Of a stretch of 64,000 nucleotides of DNA, positions 43,670 through 55,774 are shown in pieces. This stretch comes from Endomychus coccineus (lineage: Eukaryota; Arthropoda; Insecta; Coleoptera; Endomychidae). The DNA lies in NCBI GenBank assembly GCA_958510875.1, contig OY294067.1:32662912-32726911 (forward strand), in the 5' to 3' direction. Made by a program: the position numbers and the translations under genes. Each line of letters begins with the position of its first letter. Position 1 is the first letter of the stretch. The notes under the pieces are model-generated. The model did no database searches and had not been told where the DNA came from. It worked only from the letters and a program-made list of their open reading frames with translations.

Positions 43670-44265
43670 TTATAACCACAGTCTGAATTATATTTCTTTT
43701 CCAAGATTAGTATTTTATAGCTGTTGTTCCAAAATTTTTGTTGTATCATTTGAATTCCATTTAGAAATAACTATTCCACTTCTGAAGCTACCCGAAAAAT
43801 TTGAAAATTACTGTAGTAACATCTCATAGCTATTTTTTCCTTGAACCCATTAAAGTACAGCACTCAAAAGTTAAGTCTTGAAAAGAATTTGGAAAGGGAT
43901 AGAATTTGGCATGAAGGTAGTATCTCAGAAGGAGAAAAGTTCAAAACTCAGGCCCCTACGGAAGCATCAGTGTAAGTGAATACCGAGAAAATTCGAATCA
44001 AAATAATTTTCCAGATTTTTCCGGCTATCTCTCGGAAAAGAAGAGAGATGTCAAGAAATATCATCAGAGCAAAGATGAAGTGCGTGAAATTCTCATCATT
44101 TTTATAGCCCAAGTAGTGCGTCCAGCCTCGAACATTTTAGCCCGAACGAACACAACAAACAGGTCGAACGAACCGAATTAGCGTTGTGTGGATGTGCCTC
44201 CGAGCCATATAGAACGCGCTCAATGCTTTACGATACTTGTCGGTAAAAAAGATTTACTCAAAGGA
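43670..44265. other. Unassigned spacer
   Basis: No recognised feature. Confidence 0.4.
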
Positions 44266-44269
44266 AGTT

Positions 44270-44700
44270 AATATCTATTAGGAAAGGGAGAGATCTCCGA
44301 CCTTTCTACGATATTCTAGAGAGGTCATCATCAATCAGACAAACAACTTTCTTCTGGATATAATCCAAGAGCTTCAACTGGGAGCCGAACTCCAAACATG
44401 TACACAGTACTTCAGGACAGGTCGAATCTGTGCTTTACGAGGAGTTGATGGGATGTAAAGTAGCTCTTGCCACGGAAGAGAGAACCTCACATGACCGTCC
44501 CATGAGAGGGTGCTGTTGGTGGTGATCCCGAGCATGGATATGGAATAGCTCAGAGGAATAGTTGTGCCTGACGTCATCGTATTAGGGATCGTGGGATCCG
44601 CCTCCCTGGAGAAGATGCAAGCTTGAGTTTCGATTGCAGTAAACGCTACTAGATTATCAGATCCCCATTTGAAAATCATTGCCAGATCTCCATTAATTGC
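44270..44700 (-). pseudogene. LINE RT post-palm fragment (family A)
   Basis: Minus-strand frame 44679-44374 reads 'WGSDNLVAFTAIETQACIFS', 'ADPTIPNTMTSGTTIPLS', 'MLGITTNSTLSWDGHVR', and after a small deletion 'KAQIRPVLKYCVHVWSSAPS'. This is the thumb region where 'R.VLEYC..VW..A' is usual. About 100 codons are open. It overlaps the further downstream region seen again at 48.1-48.7 kb. The RT active site is not included. Confidence 0.85.
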
Positions 44701-44709
44701 GTCAACCTG

Positions 44710-46085
44710 TGAAATATTCCATTAATATCTGCTGATGTTCCTGTCAAAAATGTACGTAACATAAATATCACGTTATTAAATTTATTATTCCACAAACAGC
44801 GTTAAAGTAGTAATTTCAACATCGTGTGGTCCATTGTTTGAGTAAAAATATATTCAGATAATAAATCAAGGTGACTGTTGGTGTTTGAAATTTTCTCAAA
44901 GTGGAGACTGGTAATTTAACTTATTTATTGCGGCTGCTGAACAAGAATGTAATATTAATTAACTACTCACCAAGCAACGCAATCTATCTTTCAGCTGCGG
45001 TGAGATGTTGCAAACAAACTCCCTCTTACCTGAAAGAGAAAACGATTAAATAAGATTACTGTATAATCGTAAATCAGTCATTTTGAAAGTTATAAATGAT
45101 TTTAACCATAACATGTTCAGCATAATCCGATTCCATACCGCTTAATGCGTCGTTAAATAGCGGCTGAAAATGTATTTGATACACTATTAGCAAACAGGAA
45201 GGTAAATATTTGATGGCATATGAGTTTAAGATGTTTATACATGTCATGTAAATGCTGATGGTGATGGATAACCATCAATTGAATGAGTGCTTTAAAATTC
45301 TTCAGACTCTTCGAATTTTCCGAAGAAGGATAGGCTGAGTGGAAAATGACGGTATATAACTTGATCATAAAGTATGTCAGATTTTGAATTTTTATCAAGC
45401 TGGTCTACTATGTGGAGCAACTTATTATTTGAAGGATATCTTCTACTTATTTCCAATCGGAATGAAATGTAAAGTCATGGGACCACACATCTCCGTTGCC
45501 TGGAATCCCACTGTGATTGACCCATTTCTTAAGGAAATGTATCCACTAAAATACTGATAACCTACTAAGGATCTTTCAGCTACCAAGTAGCCAAGTAGTT
45601 TTTATCCAAAAAATTTGCGAATCCTCTTCGGTTCAATTACAGGGTAGGCAAATTTCGATGTGTAAGTGTAACTTGGTGACTATAGGCGATACAAAACACT
45701 GAAAGTCATATTCTCGTTCTTTTTTTTAAGACAAATTCACTGGAGGAAACAAAAATTTGCTATCGTCTTTTGTTTTCGAGTTACAAACAAAAGTTAGATT
45801 TTTCGACTTTTAGACACATGTGAATAACGTGGTTGTTTATACAGTTAGGAGAATGCGCTCTTTTCTGTACAGTTCAGTGGCGCCGAGAAAATTTGAAAAA
45901 AAAAGATACTATTCCGAGTTATGGCCTAAAGTTGTATGTTTTCAGATGGGAATGGAACGGATTCTTCTTCTAACTATGTGTCATATGTCGGGTCGCTTTG
46001 TGTCATATGTCGGGTCGCTCTTCAATAGCGAAAATAATATTTTACTATATTACTTTGACATGAAAATATCTGCCAATAGAGTCTT
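44710..46085. other. Unassigned spacer with a 22-bp tandem duplication
   Basis: A 21-bp unit, tgtgtcatatgtcgggtcgc..., is repeated at 45977-45997 and 45999-46019. A minus-strand frame at 45153-45398 vaguely recalls an hAT tail but was not accepted. Confidence 0.4.
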
Positions 46086-46089
46086 ATAT

Positions 46090-46650
46090 TGAAGTTATAA
46101 TGAGTTCCCCTCTAGCTAAAGAACATATTCATTGTTGGTTTAGATAAGTAGATGATGTTTTATTCTTCTTCAAAAGTACATTACGACAATTGAATGTTTT
46201 CTTATCCTCACAGATACAACTATTGTCAATTCAACTTTCAGTTCCCGTAGTCGCAAATTAGCAGCATATAACTCAATGGTACATAGATCCTTTTCACTTC
46301 CTCTTTCTCCTGAAAACCTGAGTGGAGAATTGAATATAATCAAGGTTATAGTCATTAACAATGGTTTTCAACCTCAAATTATATCCAAATTAATTGACAG
46401 AAAAAAGCAGAAATCAACTTATTCAAGTATCTATCCTTTAACAAAAAATTCTGATTCTTCTTCAAAATACGTTTTCCTCACATGTTTTGGTACCGTAAGT
46501 GAAAGAATTGCAGACATTTTACCGAAACATAATCTAAAAGTACGCTTCAAACGGCAACATAAATTTTCCCATTTTTTTTTCAATACTAAAGGTAAAAAAA
46601 ATATGTTCAATAAACCTGGAGTATATAAATTAACCTGTTCAGATGGTTAT
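46090..46650 (+). pseudogene. Penelope-like RT/GIY-YIG fragment (family B relative)
   Basis: 46090-46180 reads 'MSSPLAKEHIHCWFR*VDDVLFFFKST', the RT palm with VDD but a stop in place of Tyr. From 46276 an open frame 'MVHRSFSLPLSPENLSGELN' continues to 'KPGVYKLTCSDG' at about 46645. It is collinear with 20750-21328 and clearly homologous. A deletion joins the palm to the connection region near 46200-46270. The GIY-YIG core is cut after 'CSDG', where foreign sequence starts. Confidence 0.85.
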
Positions 46651-46659
46651 AACTATATC

Positions 46660-48095
46660 TATATATACAGAATGGTCCAGTTTATATCATCAGGAATTCA
46701 CCAGGCAATAGTTTATCGAAAAATAAAGGTAGTTTGTATAATAAAATATGGTCGAATTTTGTTTCCTTTTTGATGTACAGAGTGTTACAGAAAATAAATT
46801 ATTTTTAATAATTTGTTATAAATTAATAGAGAAAAAAGGTAGCCTGATGAAATTTTGCATAAATTTTTTTCTTTGTATCCGTCATTGAATAGTGGTTTTA
46901 ATTATTTTATTTACAAAAACAGAAGCGTGGTTTCTTTAAAAAAAATATTATTCAATAAAATGTACGCCACTGTTTTTTTTAGAACACCAACTGCAGAGAG
47001 GATTTGCCATTCAATTTAGAACCTTTTTTGTATTTCACAATTATGAAGTAATAGCTTCTAAATTAGCAGATGTGGAAAATGTCGAAATGATAAACAATAG
47101 CACACCATAAAAATACAAGCAAGTGATGCCAGGTCACAAGAGATACAGATGTATATAAGATATTATGCTTTATTTTTTTGAACCACTGGGGTAGATATAT
47201 TTCGTAGCTATGATGCTTGGTATTAAGATTCTTCAGTACTACTATTCGGAATAGTATATAGACATATAGATGAAAAATTAAAATTTAGTGTAGATCTGAA
47301 AATGTCATAATTCAGTTGAATCAGCGTCCAGCGTAGACAGTATATAAAAGACAACTTCCATTTAAAATTTGAAAACTTGTTATAGACTATCCAAGGTACG
47401 CGACTTATGAAGTACAGCCTACTACCTACTACCAATGTTAATGACCCTCCTCAAATTTCATATTTGTAATTTAAAGTATCGTGTAGACTATTTCGCCACA
47501 GCTAACCATCTTGTTCTATATTCAATGGCATATTTGAAATTAACACTGATAGGATAAAAGTGGAAAATATTTCAGGATTTTGAAATATTATTATCAGATA
47601 ACTCACATTGATAAACAACACATTTCATTTGAATTTCTTTCTGGCGCAATTTTCGATAGTTTTGAATCCTAATATATTAAAGATTCAATTGTATCATTGG
47701 ACTAAAGTCCAATGATACAAAATGTAATCAGTGATACTTAATACAGTAACAGAAACTATGACGACAGAAAATGTTTGGAAACATTTATTTGATACTTTTA
47801 TTGATGCCCATTGAATCAGCCACTTCGATACAAAATTATCACTACAAATAATTCAAATCGATAACTTCAGATTATGTTCAATTCCAATAGGAAAAATGTC
47901 GAATAAGTTGTAAAACTGAACGTTTCATGGAGGAAATTGGATGTATTAGTAGAATGACCTTAACAATTTATTATACAGTAGTACCTACCAGCTCTTGTCG
48001 AATTTTTTTTTTATATACTTGCACTACACGAGAGGGAAACATTGAAGAACATTGTGTGAGCCAGCATTGGAATGTAGAGAGATGAGATAGGCACT
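46660..48095. other. Unassigned spacer with a perfect palindrome
   Basis: 46665-46790 resembles mariner-type ends (tacagaatggtcc at 46668; tgtacagagtg near 46772), but no transposase is seen. A 32-nt perfect inverted repeat lies at 47689-47720. Confidence 0.4.
47689..47720. repeat. Perfect 15-bp inverted repeat, 2-nt centre
   Basis: ttgtatcattggact is followed by aa and then its exact reverse complement. There are no flanking coding features. It would extrude as a tight cruciform, or it could be the fused ends of an excised inverted-repeat element. Confidence 0.85.
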
Positions 48096-48099
48096 CATA

Positions 48100-48715
48100 T
48101 TTTTCTAGAAGGTTTGGAGATTAGAGGCATAGCGAAAGACCTCACTAGGTAAAGAATTTCACAACTTCGCTGTTCTATAAAAAAAAATGAAGTCTGGTAG
48201 AAAGAAGTTCTGCAGGTCTCGAGCTTGACAGTGAAGGGGTGACTAGTTTGAGCTCGTTCAGTTCACCTATCTGTAATCTCTCGTGGTAGAATAACAGGCA
48301 AGATTTCTTACCAACATCTATCATAGAAATATCTATTGGAAAGGGAGAGGTTTCTCACCTATCTAGGCTGTTCTAGGGAGGTCAATGGACTCGTAAGTGT
48401 GACATTATCGATCAAACGAACTCTCTTCTGGATATAATTCAAGAGCTTCAGCGTATACATTTGACCAGTACTTCAGGACAGGTTGAAGATTATGAGGAGC
48501 TGCTGGGATGTAAAGTAGCTCTTTGCACGGAATAGAAAACCAAGTTTTTGTGAAACGGTTTTCGCAATGGACCTCACATGATCGTCCAATGAGAGGGTGA
48601 AGTTGGTGGTGATCCCGAGCATTGTTATGGAAGATATCATAGGAATAGTTGTACCTGACATCATCATATTAGGGATTATCGGAAGTGCTGAGCTCGAATT
48701 AGTGATTTGGATCAA
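48100..48715 (-). pseudogene. LINE ORF2 C-terminal region (family A)
   Basis: 48715-48473 reads 'MLGITTNFTLSLDDHVRSIAKTVSQKLGFLFRAKSYFTSQQLLIIF', quoted in parts as MLGITTNFTLSLDDHV and LGFLFRAKSYFTSQQLL, the thumb region. After frame changes, the extreme C-terminus appears at 48235-48110 as 'HPFTVKLETCRTSFYQTSFF' and 'NSLPSEVF'. This pattern ('RT..F..SF..R...LWN.LP..VF') closes jockey/BS-type ORF2 proteins. This copy therefore defines the family's 3' coding end. Confidence 0.85.
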
Positions 48716-48719
48716 TTTA

Positions 48720-50915
48720 ACTTCTAAATTCCAAAATTTGCAGATTCAGAAACTGTACAACTGTATAAAAAATAAATATAAATCGGAATTAAAAGGGAAT
48801 TTGAAGTATTGGAAGTTGGTGAAGCAACAATTTCGTGACTTTATTGAACAAGATGTTTTGAATTGAGCTAATACATTTGGTTGACTTCTGACGGCAATGC
48901 TGTCTATTTTGCTCTGAGGATACCTGTCATAATTGACAAGACGAGTATAGCAGTGCTTCTATGCGATGGGAGTTAATGTCATCAATGAATCCTTTGACAC
49001 GTTTATACCAATACCTCTAATCAGAAATGAAGAGAATTTATGAATCATTCTTGAGAATTGATCAGTCAGACGATATTGAGGCGAGATGCAGTTGACCAAC
49101 CCTTAGGTAAATGGATTTGATTTAAATTAGGAATCCGACTACAATCCATTATATATGGAATCGCATCCTGCATAATAGAGGGAAGACGTGATCGACATTA
49201 AACCATCGGTTGTCTAATAAATTATTGATTCTCCATTTCCATGAAGTGTTTTTATTGTGTAGCGGGCCAATATTTATGGAGTGAGAAAGATTTCAACACC
49301 TAAGTGCGCCCGTGTTCCCTCCTGTAAAATCCAGACATGAATACAGATGCAACATTCAACATTCATAATATACCGCATAGGTTGCTTTATGTTGCGGTGA
49401 GGAAAGCAATCTTATGAATCGTCGCAATATTCCAGATGGAATTGGATTGGAAACATCCTAGACATTGAGAAAAATACACAAAACAGGTGCACACGAGATA
49501 ACACATATACATACTTCTTGTATATGCTCCTCTACACCTACATCGCTTAATAATAATAATATCTTTATTTCGATGAAATACAATTCTAGCTAACCCTGTT
49601 TCCGTATGAATCAATCCAACTAATTTTGAAATAAGGTTGAGAATAATATTGCAAGATCATCCATTTTGCAATTAGAATATGTTCATTATTGTAAGTAAAA
49701 TAAGAACGGAAGTTGTCCACAAACAAAAATGATTTCAACAATTTTTCATCGATGAAATTGAAACTTTCTATACTTCCATGAGAAGTAGGGATCATAATAT
49801 TGACAATTAAAATAGCTAAATGTATTCCTATACAAGATATTACTCAGAAAGGGTTTTTCAATAAGAATACTGTTATCTTCAAAATGAAATGGAATATTTA
49901 TATTTATCATTCATTTTCGAACTCGATTGACTGAGTCGATGTGAAAAATAGTACAATTTCCAAAAAATTTGGAATAAACTGCTCAGAATTTCAAAACGGA
50001 TAAGCTATTTTTATAAATTAGTCCACCTGAGCTGATTAATTCCAGTCAAGGGTTCTACAATTTTCGACATTTTGTATGGGTGAAGGCAATCGTTAATTGA
50101 AGGTTCCGTTGAAACATATAACCTTTTCTAAATGAAAAGTAGAAAAAATTGAATATATTCCAGGTTGTACCTATGATAGAGTACAAGCATATGAAAAATT
50201 TGTGCTTATAAAATTCAAATATAGATATCGATCGAACGAAAAGGAATATTTTAAAGAGATTCTAAGAAAATTTCCGCAATAATGATGGTTTTAGCACTGG
50301 CCACAACTCATTTCTATTATTGTATGACTTTCAACTGGTCATTATTTGGAAACATTAGAGGATAATCGTATTTCATAAGGCTTATAATGCTGAACATTCT
50401 CACGTCATTATAGGAGTTTTGTTTGTTTGAACTTGGAAAGAAATCTTGATTTTTAGTTTACTTTGCCTAAAATTCAAGCGTACAAAGATGAAATTTGTGA
50501 TGCTTACTATGAGCGTTCGTCTGAATGTGTTTTTTAAAGTATTTTACGTTTTTTAATTAATAATTTGATTCGCAAATTTAATATAGGGACTTTCTGATAT
50601 ATCCACATCTTGTTATAGTGATATTCTTGGATTTTCATCATGTCTTTCAACTTGACTTGATTTTGAAACTTGAATATTCGAATTTTATTGAGAAGAATGA
50701 AAATTTCTGTTTTCTTCTCCAAATTGTATCAATTTATTTAGAAAATTATAATACACGATATTTTCGAACACCTTTTGATAAAGCCTTTTCTAGCTATGGA
50801 TCTGAATCAAAATTGGAATAGGGTAAAGACAAATTTTTGCCAAAACCGTTGACCTTATTTCATCCACTCATATCGAAGATCCATTTTAATATAAAAAAAG
50901 AGAGAAAGGTTTTTA
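48720..50915. other. Unassigned spacer
   Basis: Nothing recognised in 2.2 kb. A short (taa)n run near 49546-49560, followed by 'atctttatttcgatg', resembles LINE 3' ends but is isolated. Confidence 0.4.
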
Positions 50916-50919
50916 TATA

Positions 50920-52211
50920 CCGGGATATCAAAAATTATCTTGGTCAAGGGTGGTTGTGGAATCTAAAACGTGTGTCTTACTTTACGTTTGAAATAATTAT
51001 GTCACTGTCACACTGATATCATCAGTTTTTACAAATTTCATACCTATTTATTACAGTTGTAAAACAATAATGAACTACAAATTAAAAATTATGTTGGTCA
51101 AGGGTGGTTGTGGAATGTAAAACGTGTGTCTTACTTTAAATTTTTGAATAGGTATGTTTTGTTGTGTCAGAATCTGTTGAGTCATTATGCTGAAATTTTC
51201 TAATCCAGTTTTTGAATCATGCCTTTTACCACACACCACAAAATTTTGATGATTGAAGCCTATTTTCGAACGGGTGCGCTAGTTAATGGAAATTGGCAAT
51301 ATAGTCAACGTTTGTGTTTGGACAATTTTCGAGAGCACTTCCCAAACGTGGCAATATTACCGGACAATTTTTATGCATGTCTTACAAATTGTGTTGAAGT
51401 GTTTCGCAAAACTGGTTGTGTGACTCATTAAAAAGGTGCTGGTAGACCAAGAGTTCGTACAGAAGAAGTTGTCAATGACGTTCGTCAACGTATGGAAGAG
51501 GAGCCTGCAAAACCTTTGAAACGTCTTTCTCGGGAAATTGGACTTTCTTATGGAAAATGTCACAAGATTTTAAAGAAAGACTTGTACATGCATCCATATA
51601 GGATACAAGCACATCAAGCTCTTCTGCCCCCAGACCACCCCAGACGCCTTGCTTACTGCCATTGGTTTGTCAATAATTTAATGAATGAATCTTCTGGACC
51701 TAACATTTTTTCCGGACGAAGCGTGGTTCCACCTTTCGGGATACATCAATTCTCAAAATATGGGAATGTGGAGCAATGATAACCCTCATGAGTCATGTTT
51801 TTACTGAATCGCCACTACATGCTCGAAAAATCGGTGTTTGGATGGCAGTTTCTCGCAGAAGAATAATTGGGCCAATTTTTTTCGATTTCACCGTCAACGC
51901 AGAAAGGGTCAGACACAACTTTTTGGCAACAGTTGAACGATGATGAACTTCGGTACGGTTATTTCCAGCATGACGGTGCAACAGCACATACTACACGAGA
52001 AAATATTGCTTTTCTCCGCTAGTTTTTTGATGACCGGCTGATAAGTTTACATACAGAAGTTGAGTTTCCTCCGAGATCAGCTTGTTTGACAATTATGGAC
52101 TATTTTATATTTCCTTACTTAAAAAACAAGATTTTCGCGACTCCGGTAAATAAAGTAAGACACACGTTTTAGATTCCACAACCACCCTTGACCAAGATAA
52201 TTTTGTCCCGG
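50920..52211 (+). mobile_element. Mariner-type element with duplicated left end
   Basis: Left end ccgggatatcaaaaattatc at 50920 and right end ending gtcccgg at 52211 are each flanked by TA (50918-50919; 52212-52213). The TIR of about 60 bp includes cttggtcaagggtggttgtg. A second left-end copy without the outermost bases starts at about 51084. The sequence between, 50920-51083, is that of the non-autonomous relative at 59077. So this copy looks like a miniature-element left end fused to an autonomous element. A decayed transposase is present. Confidence 0.8.
51219..52150 (+). pseudogene. Mariner-type transposase, broken (third family)
   Basis: The ATG at 51219 begins a helix-turn-helix region 'HHKILMIEAYFRTGA', and a stop follows at 51429. 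The reading continues with 'KGAGRPRVRTEEVVNDVRQR' and then 'LSREIGLSYGKCHKILKK'. The catalytic blocks are 'FPDEAWFHLSGYIN' near 51715, 'QHDGATAHTT' near 51970 and 'PPRSACLTIMDYF' near 52075, in three frames. The usual 'SPDL' reads SACL. By eye 41 residues separate the second and third aspartates, the same class as the copy at 1928-2901. At least two stops and three frame changes inactivate it. Confidence 0.85.
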
Positions 52212-52214
52212 TAC

Positions 52215-53755
52215 CAACTGTTGAAAATAATTGTGAATAATATCCATTGTTTATGATCACATATGCATTAAATAATAACGCAAGGTCAAAATTAATTGAA
52301 TTTTAAGGGAAAAAACGCTTTTACACAATTTAATGAGGGATGACTATTGCAAATATCTCTGAGAACTGTCCTATTTGATTCATAAAGCTGGCGATTTCCG
52401 GCAGCAAAAGAGCCGGCACTGTTAATTTTATGTATTAGGCTGTACATCTCCAATTTTGGTTGACTGCTTTTTGTATGGGGTGAAAAGGTGAACTATTTTT
52501 TGTCCTTCTTCTGGCGCCGCTGTGCCTGGAGTTGCGACAACACAGTGAATTTTTCCAACCCTACTCATTGCAGTAAAAATTATTTGTCCGAGTAAATGTG
52601 GCAGATATCATGAAAATAAAATCCAAACATCAAATAATAACATCTAGTTCCAGCAGGATGTTTTCCGGCATAGTTGACAGTTAAAATAGTCCGGCCGGTA
52701 AAGGTATTTCCGATCGTACCCAATACATTAAAAATTATTTGTCCGAGTAAATGTGGCAGATATCACGAAATAAAAATAATATTTAGTTCCGGCAGGATTT
52801 TCCCCGACTTAAAAGTATTCAAATGCACTGAGCTCTTGGACTGTCTCAAAATGGTAATTTACTGATAGTATCTCGTAGTTTTCATAATCTAACTAAACCA
52901 GAAACGATAGTAAGATGAATCAAAAATAAATTATTCAATTCCTCACACTGTTTTCATTCCCCTGATGATTATAATGACCGCCAATATTTATCGAGATTCA
53001 AAGAACTAAGAACAGAGAAATATGACCATTATGACGAGATTTGCAAAGTGTCAGATATAGTTGGTGATTCAAAATAGAGATTGGAATTATTTGGTATTGA
53101 TTTGAAATTGCGGTGGTCCCTACGCCGTTCGTTTGCGTTCCCTCTTTTTAGTGACGTGCCTCCCCGAGGAACTTCCTGATTGCACCTGTCCATATATCTC
53201 CCCATTTATAGCATAGCGAAGAGAATCAGTGGACAGCGTCGATGCCCTTTTTGCTGAAACGACAGAAACTGTCTCGTAAGAGAAAATCGACGACTAAAAT
53301 ATCAGATAATGTCACTTCACCTTCAGATTTATTCAACCCTTTCATCAGATAACTGTATTATAAAATACTGGAGAAAATTGTATTTTAATTAAATATTTTC
53401 AATTTAGGTCGTGTCAGATATCCTTTACCGGTTGAGGAATAGAAATCACAAGATGTCAAACCGAAAATTAGGTGGCTGGAAATGATCACTACAGTGTATT
53501 CAGTGTAGTGTTCATTTGTGATATAATGGATTGATTTCGAACAAGAAAAACCAGTTCAATCTTAAAATAGAACATGTATAGATTCACGTTCATATTTCAT
53601 AGTCAGAATCCATATCTATAATCTGCCCTTAATGTTCATGTACAGGTTGAGCAAATTTCAAAGAACTCGCCTGTTTAAATACTCAACTATTTGTTGGAAA
53701 AGAATATTGATGCCAAGTTTGTTTTTGCCAGCGCATCAGAAACTGTAGATATAAT
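52215..53755. other. Unassigned spacer with a direct repeat
   Basis: A block beginning aaaattatttgtccgagtaa is present at 52576 and again at 52731 (period 155 bp), with about 70 bp of similarity including tagttcc.gcagga. No coding signal was recognised. Confidence 0.5.
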
Positions 53756-53756
53756 A

Positions 53757-54560
53757 ATGATTCTTGAGCCTGGTTAACGTACGTTTCGGTCTCACGACCA
53801 TCACCAGTGGACGTTTGAAAGCTAATTCACATCTACTAAAGCATGGAATTTTTTAAACTAGTTGAACTAAGCACTGAGTGTCTTTATCGCATTAATTTCA
53901 ATTAACAATTTCTATACGTCGCAACAAGAAACAAAGCACGTATGATTGAGATTATAACACACTAATGTGTGAAATATATGAATATGTATTAGAAAACCAC
54001 TACACTATATGTTTCTCTAGTTGAAGACGTCATATCTCGAGGGCATGGAAAATCGGTCTGACAACAAAAATCCCTTTGCACAAAGTAGTTAGAATGTTGA
54101 ACAGATGTGTTTGAAATTTTATGACTACAGAAAAGGTCTCTACGGTAACAATATTACTGATTTATTGAAACAGCTTTCTGCATATGCACAATTTTAGACA
54201 TCATAAAGAAGTGCGTAGAAATTTGCAACTGTATTCATTCAGTTAAGTTTGAATAAATTTGACTCAATGATTGTACAGCGGTTATGATTCAAAAATTTAG
54301 CATCACGTTTCATGTGAATCATCTCCAGGATAGATCTTCTATGATAATTGGTTTCAAAATATTGTTTAGCGAGGGCTATGGAGTTTTTTAAGTTTTTTTT
54401 TTGGTAATACTTATGGCCATATATTCTTTTTTGTAATTATTGCTAAGAGATTTCTAAAAAAAATAATTTATCTACCGTGCGGGTTTGTTTATCTTTAGGT
54501 ATTAACGGTTTTAGATAACACAGTTAGTACCTTAGATAGTAGACTTCCGCGGATAGCTAA
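53757..54560 (-). pseudogene. Penelope-like 3' fragment with terminal repeat (family A)
   Basis: 53757-53815 carries gattcttgagcc, acgtacgtttcggtctcacg and accatcacca of the family A repeat. 54297-54540 matches the coding strand of 57940-58215 in reverse ('RSILEMIH' region at 54310-54345; 'KPLIP' region at 54495-54515). The intervening DNA is unrelated, so the copy is rearranged. Confidence 0.7.
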
Positions 54561-54599
54561 TCTTGAAAATTCTTGGTTTCCGGATGGATTACGCGTCAC

Positions 54600-55770
54600 A
54601 ATAGTACGACTTGTTGGCGACGTTTTGTCAACCATTACAGGTGACTTGAGGCTTGAACTGAAACTGATTCTTCTGGTTTCTGTAGCGGAATTTTTTCCTT
54701 CAAGCTACACAGTTCACTGCCTTTATTCCGGTGATTAAATCCCTTCTAGCACCTGACCCTGCTGTTGTGTGATCATCTGCGAAGTGGAATTTTCGAGGAC
54801 GGGTTCCCAAATGTTGGGAATGTAATACCTTGAGTCCTGATTCATATTATTTGGATGTTTTAGAACTTCTATAGCTTCAAGAATGTTTTCCTGATAGAAG
54901 TTTGGGGCTTGGGGTAGGATTTTAGTATTTTCGAAAAGAATTTCATGACTAGCGTCAAACTTATGTTCTTCAAGTGCAGATCTACTGGTGTCACGGAACC
55001 TTGAACAGATCTCATGTTTTTTCGCACGAGTAGCTACTGTACGACCTGTTTCACCAATGTAGCTTTACCGCAAGATCAGGAAATGCTATAAGCACCTTCC
55101 AATTGAAGAGGAAGATGGGGGTCTTCGATAGGTTTGTAAAGCTAAGATAGTTTTGGAAGTGTGAAAATATGAGTAGAAATATTACGGATTTTGGAAATTC
55201 AATGTGTTGAATTTTCAATATATGGAAGATATGCAGTGGATAAAGGAGGTGCGATGTGCATTTTTATGGCTTTTTGAATGTGAGAAATTATTTAATAATA
55301 AGGCAGATTTTAAAGATTGGGGTTGGGATAAGTTAACAGCTCTGTGGAACAAGGAGTTTGCTTTTGGACAGGGTGGTGGTTGGAAAGACCATTGAGGTAT
55401 CTGTTGGTGTGAGTGAGTGTTTGATACACAGAATGTCCCAAAGTACCGTTAGTCTGTCGACTCACTAATACATCTAGAAACAGGAAGGAACCGTTCGTTT
55501 CAACTTCCACGCTGAAACGGATATTGGAATGTAATGGAATTAAATGATTGAGAAAGGGAACAAGATTTTGGCAACCATGTTGCCAAATAACAAGAGCGTC
55601 GTTGACTTATCTAAACCAGCATTTTGGCTTGAGAACAGTTGAGTCAATAGCATCTTGCTCAAAAGTTTCCATGAAGATATTAGCTATGGCTGGAGAAAGT
55701 TGAGAACCCATGGCAGCTCCCGAGGATTGCTCGTAAAACACAGCTCAACACAGTTAGTAGGCTCATGTAC
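54600..55770 (-). pseudogene. Penelope-like RT + GIY-YIG copy (family D)
   Basis: From 55745 down: 'GAAMGSQLSPAIANIFME' (RT), 'VNDALVIWQHG' (active-site region; the Tyr is a stop and VDD reads VND), and 'VEVETNGSFLFLDVLVSRQ' near 55510-55450. Then 'VYQTLTHTNRYLNGLSNHH', a deletion, and near 55095-54960 the GIY-YIG part with 'YIGETGRTVATRAKKHE'. 'FDASHEILFENTKILPQAPNFYQENILEAIEVLKHPNN' follows (quoted in parts: FDASHEILFENTKIL, NFYQENILEAIEVL). One frameshift precedes the YIG. The 3' untranslated region reaches about 54600. A catalytically dead copy; family distinct from A, B and C. Confidence 0.85.
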
Positions 55771-55774
55771 AGTA

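Noticed and set aside
45153..45398. Possible hAT dimerisation fragment
   Set aside because: Only a loose resemblance ('VSNTFSAAI') with too few conserved positions.
46665..46790. Mariner-like ends tacagaatggtcc and tgtacagagtg
   Set aside because: The two ends are not convincing inverted repeats of each other and no TA duplication frames a unit.
49546..49580. LINE 3' tail (taa repeat followed by tctttatttcg)
   Set aside because: Suggestive of LINE ends, but there is no upstream coding match within 0.8 kb.
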